A DNA stretch of 64,000 nucleotides from Kamptonema formosum PCC 6407 (GTDB taxonomy: Bacteria; Cyanobacteriota; Cyanobacteriia; Cyanobacteriales; Microcoleaceae). Location of the stretch: the NCBI RefSeq assembly GCF_000332155.1, contig NZ_KB235903.1, positions 2,594,839 through 2,658,838 on the forward strand, in the 5' to 3' direction. The notes beneath the pieces are model-generated. The model was not told the origin of the DNA. It saw nothing but the letters and a program-made list of their open reading frames with translations, and made no database searches. A program made the translations under genes and the position numbers. This document shows, piece after piece, positions 60,211 to 64,000 of the stretch (position 1 is the stretch's first letter; each line of letters begins with the position of its first letter).

Positions 60211-61536
60211 CTAATGAGGACGAAAAGCAAAGGGAGGTAATGTTAATCTTGCTCCATTGCTGAGGGCGAGAGTAACAGTAAATTGTTCGTCCCAGGTTCC
60301 CGCTACCAGACTGTAAAGATAGGGTTCAGCAGTGTTTTGGTTGAGGACTTGTTCAACCAGTACGCTTGTATTGTCACTGATTTGCATTCTTGTGCCTTCT
60401 GGGAGCCGAGTGCCAGAGGGGGAACCTCCTAATATTAACAGCAATTTCCACTCTGGAATATTTTCTGTTGACAGCATCGGCCAACTGAGGGCATAAAGCC
60501 GCAGGGAAATTGATGCTAGATTCAAGGTTTTGCAAGCTCCCCTCGCGGCTGCCGAAATTGCTGTACCCCGCCGCTCTAATTGGGTGACAATGGCTTCTAG
60601 TTCTTCAATGGGCGATCGCATTGCCGTCCCTCCAGCCACACCTAACTTTTCTGAATTGAAAGCGGGAAGCAATACCCAAGACAATTCTCGCGCTAAATCA
60701 TCCATTTCATCTCGTAACCACAGCCCGACATTTAATATTCTCTGAGTTAATTTAGACTCTGGATGGGGGCGTATTGACTCTTGATATAGCCAATTTAAAA
60801 GCGGCGGATTTGTCAGTATTTCTGTTGCTTTTTCCCAAATTAATAGCTCCCATAGTTCTCGACTGCCAGCTCGTAACTGCGGCAATAGCGGAGACAATTG
60901 AGCCTGCATTATTGATAAGGTATCGATAGGGCGAACTGGGATAGAGGGGAGCGCGATCGCGTCTGGTTCTAAATACCGTAAATATAGCAGTAAATCATCA
61001 GAGTTACTATTAAAACAAGCCAAGGGAAAACGATATGTCCAGTCATTTTCTTGGGAAAAATTAACCGAATTAAATTGTTTGATTAATTGGTCGTAACTAA
61101 TAAAACCAATAATTGTAGCTTCTTCAAGTTCTTCAGTTACTTCTACAACGACATAAAAATGAGCGGTAAATTCTGGCAAATCAATTGCAGCTCTAGGGAT
61201 AGATACTTTTTCCTCTGTTAAGCTGCCAATTGCTAGTAAACAGATTTTAAAATCGCCTAATTTTAGATTGCAAGCTGCTTCAATTATATTAGCATATTGT
61301 GGCTGTAAAATCGAGCATTCTTCCTGATTTAACGCAATTTTAGGTATACGTTCTTCCGCCCACTGACGGAAAGTAAACAATGCTAAAACAGTCAAATAAG
61401 TTTGCCACTGCCGCCCTTGATTTTTAATTTTCTGGCTGATTTGGATTGCCTGGTTAATTGAGGCGGGAGCAAGTGGGATCGATTCTATTTGTAAGCTTTC
61501 AAAGTCAAGCTCAGAATTAGCTAAGTAATTTATCAT
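60211..61536 (-). CDS. DUF1822 family protein
   Basis: A 441-residue soluble protein matching DUF1822: QGRQWQTYLTVLALFTFRQW, then GDFKICLLAIG, and a C-terminal part with LNVGLWLRDEMDDLARELSWVLLP. Members are cyanobacterial and sit next to CHAT/CHASE2 genes. It is 12 bp upstream of the CHAT gene, first in the operon. The function is unknown. Confidence 0.83.
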   Translation of the reverse strand: MINYLANSELDFESLQIESIPLAPASINQAIQISQKIKNQGRQWQTYLTVLALFTFRQWAEERIPKIALNQEECSILQPQYANIIEAACNLKLGDFKICLLAIGSLTEEKVSIPRAAIDLPEFTAHFYVVVEVTEELEEATIIGFISYDQLIKQFNSVNFSQENDWTYRFPLACFNSNSDDLLLYLRYLEPDAIALPSIPVRPIDTLSIMQAQLSPLLPQLRAGSRELWELLIWEKATEILTNPPLLNWLYQESIRPHPESKLTQRILNVGLWLRDEMDDLARELSWVLLPAFNSEKLGVAGGTAMRSPIEELEAIVTQLERRGTAISAAARGACKTLNLASISLRLYALSWPMLSTENIPEWKLLLILGGSPSGTRLPEGTRMQISDNTSVLVEQVLNQNTAEPYLYSLVAGTWDEQFTVTLALSNGARLTLPPFAFRPH

Positions 61537-61787
61537 TGGTTAATATCTCCTCCGAATTCAGCGTTGAAATAAAAGCTGTTCTGGCAGGTGAAGGTTCGTG
61601 CTGTCGATCTATATCTCCCAAAGTCTAGGGGGTATGCAAGAATAGTAGCAACAAGATTTACACATCGACCTATTTCTCATCATTCCCTTGCAGAGGAGGA
61701 GGTTGCGGGGTTGAGGTGGCATTACAAATAGTACAGTCTAGAGGCGTAAAAGCTTAGCTTGCCCGTTTTGTTTAAGCCCGTAGCAGC
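61537..61787. other. Spacer upstream of the CHAT operon
   Basis: 251 bp with no gene between the histidine kinase gene and the DUF1822 gene on the same strand. It should hold the promoter of the CHAT operon. No strong repeat is seen. Confidence 0.5.
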
Positions 61788-63914
61788 TTATCCAACTCTA
61801 CTGAGCACTCCTTGATTGGGCAATTCTACTATAAAAGTTGTTTGAAGATTTGCAGATTCTACATGAATCGTTCCCCCTAAATGTTCTGCCAGCCTTTTAA
61901 CTAATGCTAAGCCTAAACCAGTTCCGCCCTGCTTCCAAGGATCGGCACTTTTAATTCGGTAAAATTTGTCAAAAATTCTGGCAAATTCCTCAGTCGGAAT
62001 CTCAGTCCCAAAGTTGGTTATTTTTAGTTGAACTTTACCTGGTTGAGCGCTAACGGTGACAATGATTTGCTTACCAGGAGGCGTGTACTTGCAAGCATTA
62101 TTTAACAACTCGCTGACCAGACGATCCAGGCTAGAAATATCAGAAACTAAGGGAGGCATTTGTGTTTGTGGAAGCTCAATAATTAGCATAAGTTGCCGAG
62201 CTTCCGCGCGTTCTTGAAAACCTGCCACGAGTTGCGGTAGCCAATGCTGAATCTGAACAGTTTCTAACACTAAAGACTGCCTTCCCGCTTCTAGCCGTTG
62301 TAGATCTAACAAGTCATTAATTAAAGTAATTTCTCGATCGCATTCCCGCTGCAAAACTTCCAAGTATTGAGTTGCTTTTTGGCGGTGATGAGGTGATAGC
62401 TGATCCTGTTTCATACAGATTTCTAACATCCTAATTGCCATTTTCATGTTAGCAACTGGAGCTCGCAATTCGTGAGAAACTGTACTCAAAAAGTCATCTT
62501 TAAGCCAGTTGAGTTTTTCCAGAGATTTCACTTGCGCTTGGGCGGCTTCGTAGAGTCTGGCTTGGCGGATGGCGATCGCACATTGATTTGCTACCTGCTG
62601 CACCATTCGTATTTCTAATTCCTGGAAAGCGTAGTCTCTATCATTAATTAACCACAAATCACCGATCGCTCCTCGATCGTCAAAAATTGGGCAGGCTAGC
62701 ATTGCCACTTTGCCGCGCACAGGATTAGGAATAATGTTGCAGAACTGTAAATATTGAGCTTGAAAAAGTAACTGGTAAATTTCTGGGTACTCTGCCATCA
62801 AAGCCACGCGACCTCGGTCGGAAAACATCGAATTAGTCCACTCATAACAGATGGTTGAAGTGTCAGCATCAAGGTCATATAATGAGGCATTACAACAGCG
62901 GACACCCAGCCCTATTCCTAATTCTTGAACAGCAATTTGTAAAATCTGCTTTTCATCCAGGGAATCGCGTACTTTATCAGTAATTCGCTTCAGCATTGCT
63001 TCAAAGTCGAGGGCCTGTTGCAGTTGGGCTGTACGGTCTTTTACTTGCTGTTCTAAACCCCTGTGGAGGCGTTGCGCGATCGCGCTCACCAAGCGCTCTC
63101 GTTCGGTCTGCTGGTAGAGAGCTATTTCTGCGGCTTTCCGCTTGCTAATGTCCATTGTTGTCCCTACCATTCGTACTGGTTGACCCTTTTTATCGCTATA
63201 TAACTGAGTTTTTAAAACCATCCAATGAATGCTGCCATTACTCCAAATAACGCGAAAGTCAAAGTTGCAATTCTTCTTTTCTTGAACAGCTAAATTTATA
63301 GTTTGGCGTGCAAATTCGCGGTCTTCCTGATAAACGCATTCGAGAAAAGCTTCGCAGTTTCCTTGAAAAGGACTTGATGCTAAACCTAATAGTTGTTCAG
63401 TGTTATGATACCAGAGCAGTTGATTAGTTAGAATATTCCAATCCCAGATGCCCGTGTTGGCAGCTTCCAAGGCTAATCTTAATCGTTCTTCCTGCTGCTG
63501 TAGCGATGAATTAGCGAGTTTTATGTTAGTTATATCAAAGGCGATAGCTAAATATTGGAACGGTTTTTCACGAGCATCTAAAAAAGGAACAATTCTCACA
63601 TCGAGCCAGAAATAGCTTCCATCTTTGGCTCTATTATGAATCTCTCCTTGCCAAACTTGCCCTCTAGAAATGGTTGACCAAATGCTGTTAAAGAACGCTT
63701 GAGAATGATTGCCAGAGTTAAGCAGACGCGGATCTTTTCCAATCAGTTCTTGCCTAGAATATTGGGAAATTTGACAAAAATTATCGTTGAGATCGTTAAT
63801 AAGTCCTTTAGAATCTAGTGCTACCCAGATAGCAGTTCGATCTAAAGCAGATTTGAGGTCAGACAATCCTTTGACTGATGGTGGGATTTCTGAGTTAGCC
63901 TGTTGGTCGGACAA
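61788..63914 (-). CDS. PAS-PAS-GAF sensor histidine kinase
   Basis: A 708-residue sensor. PAS 1 (about 20-140) and PAS 2 (about 145-265, with WDWNILTNQLLWYHNTEQLL) are followed by a coiled link (LEQQVKDRTAQLQQALDFE), a GAF domain (about 310-455), and a kinase with LKDDFLSTVSHELRAPVANM (phospho-acceptor His), ELLNNACKYTPPGKQI (N-box), and GGTGLGLALVKRLAEHLGG. No membrane helix is seen, so it is cytosolic. A response regulator is not in the window, so the partner is unknown. Confidence 0.88.
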   Translation of the reverse strand: MSDQQANSEIPPSVKGLSDLKSALDRTAIWVALDSKGLINDLNDNFCQISQYSRQELIGKDPRLLNSGNHSQAFFNSIWSTISRGQVWQGEIHNRAKDGSYFWLDVRIVPFLDAREKPFQYLAIAFDITNIKLANSSLQQQEERLRLALEAANTGIWDWNILTNQLLWYHNTEQLLGLASSPFQGNCEAFLECVYQEDREFARQTINLAVQEKKNCNFDFRVIWSNGSIHWMVLKTQLYSDKKGQPVRMVGTTMDISKRKAAEIALYQQTERERLVSAIAQRLHRGLEQQVKDRTAQLQQALDFEAMLKRITDKVRDSLDEKQILQIAVQELGIGLGVRCCNASLYDLDADTSTICYEWTNSMFSDRGRVALMAEYPEIYQLLFQAQYLQFCNIIPNPVRGKVAMLACPIFDDRGAIGDLWLINDRDYAFQELEIRMVQQVANQCAIAIRQARLYEAAQAQVKSLEKLNWLKDDFLSTVSHELRAPVANMKMAIRMLEICMKQDQLSPHHRQKATQYLEVLQRECDREITLINDLLDLQRLEAGRQSLVLETVQIQHWLPQLVAGFQERAEARQLMLIIELPQTQMPPLVSDISSLDRLVSELLNNACKYTPPGKQIIVTVSAQPGKVQLKITNFGTEIPTEEFARIFDKFYRIKSADPWKQGGTGLGLALVKRLAEHLGGTIHVESANLQTTFIVELPNQGVLSRVG

Positions 63915-64000
63915 AAACTTGCCTTGACTGCTATTAGAACTTACAAAAATCTTACTTAGCAGACTTTTTAGAAGATTATTTAAACAAGCCTTGATATTAA

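Overview
The window is chromosomal DNA from a filamentous cyanobacterium, probably Oscillatoriales-like. The evidence is the very dense HIP1 palindrome GCGATCGC, heptanucleotide tandem repeats such as (TTAACTG)n and (CTTCCTT)n, an NblB-type phycobilisome-degradation HEAT protein, pentapeptide repeats, a Uma2-family nuclease, and the CHAT/CHASE2-DUF1822-DUF928 operon that is typical of cyanobacteria. The genus is not determined.

Layout. (1) 0.1-1.7 kb: a double-domain SagB/nitroreductase gene. (2) 1.8-3.4 kb: an IS110-like DEDD recombinase gene. Its 5' side (about 3105-3386, minus strand) can be folded into two similar stem-closed lobes with UUCG tetraloops, the layout expected of an IS110 bridge RNA. 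(3) 3.5-17.3 kb: a prophage-like or satellite-like accessory element. It has a leftward block of small regulatory and zinc-ribbon genes, then a rightward block containing an S74 (self-cleaving chaperone) tail-fibre-like protein, a catalytic-domain-only tyrosine recombinase, and a translationally coupled run of unrecognised, structural-looking proteins. I see no capsid, portal, terminase or replication ATPase. A CAT-anticodon tRNA gene bracketed by an 18-bp direct repeat lies just beyond it. (4) 18.1-22.1 kb: pentapeptide protein, a frameshifted membrane-anchored endonuclease/exonuclease/phosphatase gene, Uma2 protein, and an alanine/glycine:cation symporter. (5) 22.5-40 kb: a large purine/ureide catabolism region. 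It holds a hydantoin/allantoin racemase, two complete ABC importers (Pot-type and polar-amino-acid-type), an HpxO-type FAD urate hydroxylase, hydroxyisourate hydrolase, a Rieske oxygenase, an 8-oxoguanine-deaminase-like amidohydrolase, OHCU decarboxylase, a GntR/FCD regulator, an allophanate-hydrolase C-domain-like protein and a PuuE-type allantoinase. The motif TGTAT-N5-ATACA occurs before both the racemase and the GntR gene, suggesting one regulon. (6) 40.4-44.2 kb: two coupled STAND/AAA-like NTPases, one with a Trp-Gly-repeat membrane domain. (7) 44.4-49.7 kb: a GNAT acetyltransferase, a small-gene island (DUF6883, DUF4926, a BECR-like nuclease with a possible partner, and a truncated relic), a CBS protein and NblB. 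(8) 49.8-63.9 kb: a giant Ser/Thr kinase-ATPase-GAF-histidine kinase, the CHAT/CHASE2 operon, and a PAS-PAS-GAF histidine kinase.

How the parts work together. The 22.5-40 kb genes make a coherent oxygen-dependent route: 8-oxoguanine to urate, urate to 5-hydroxyisourate (HpxO), to OHCU (UraH), to S-allantoin (UraD), racemisation, then allantoate (PuuE). Two importers could supply the substrate. Later steps such as allantoate hydrolysis are not in the window. All functions are read from sequence motifs and remembered family features; no database search was run.
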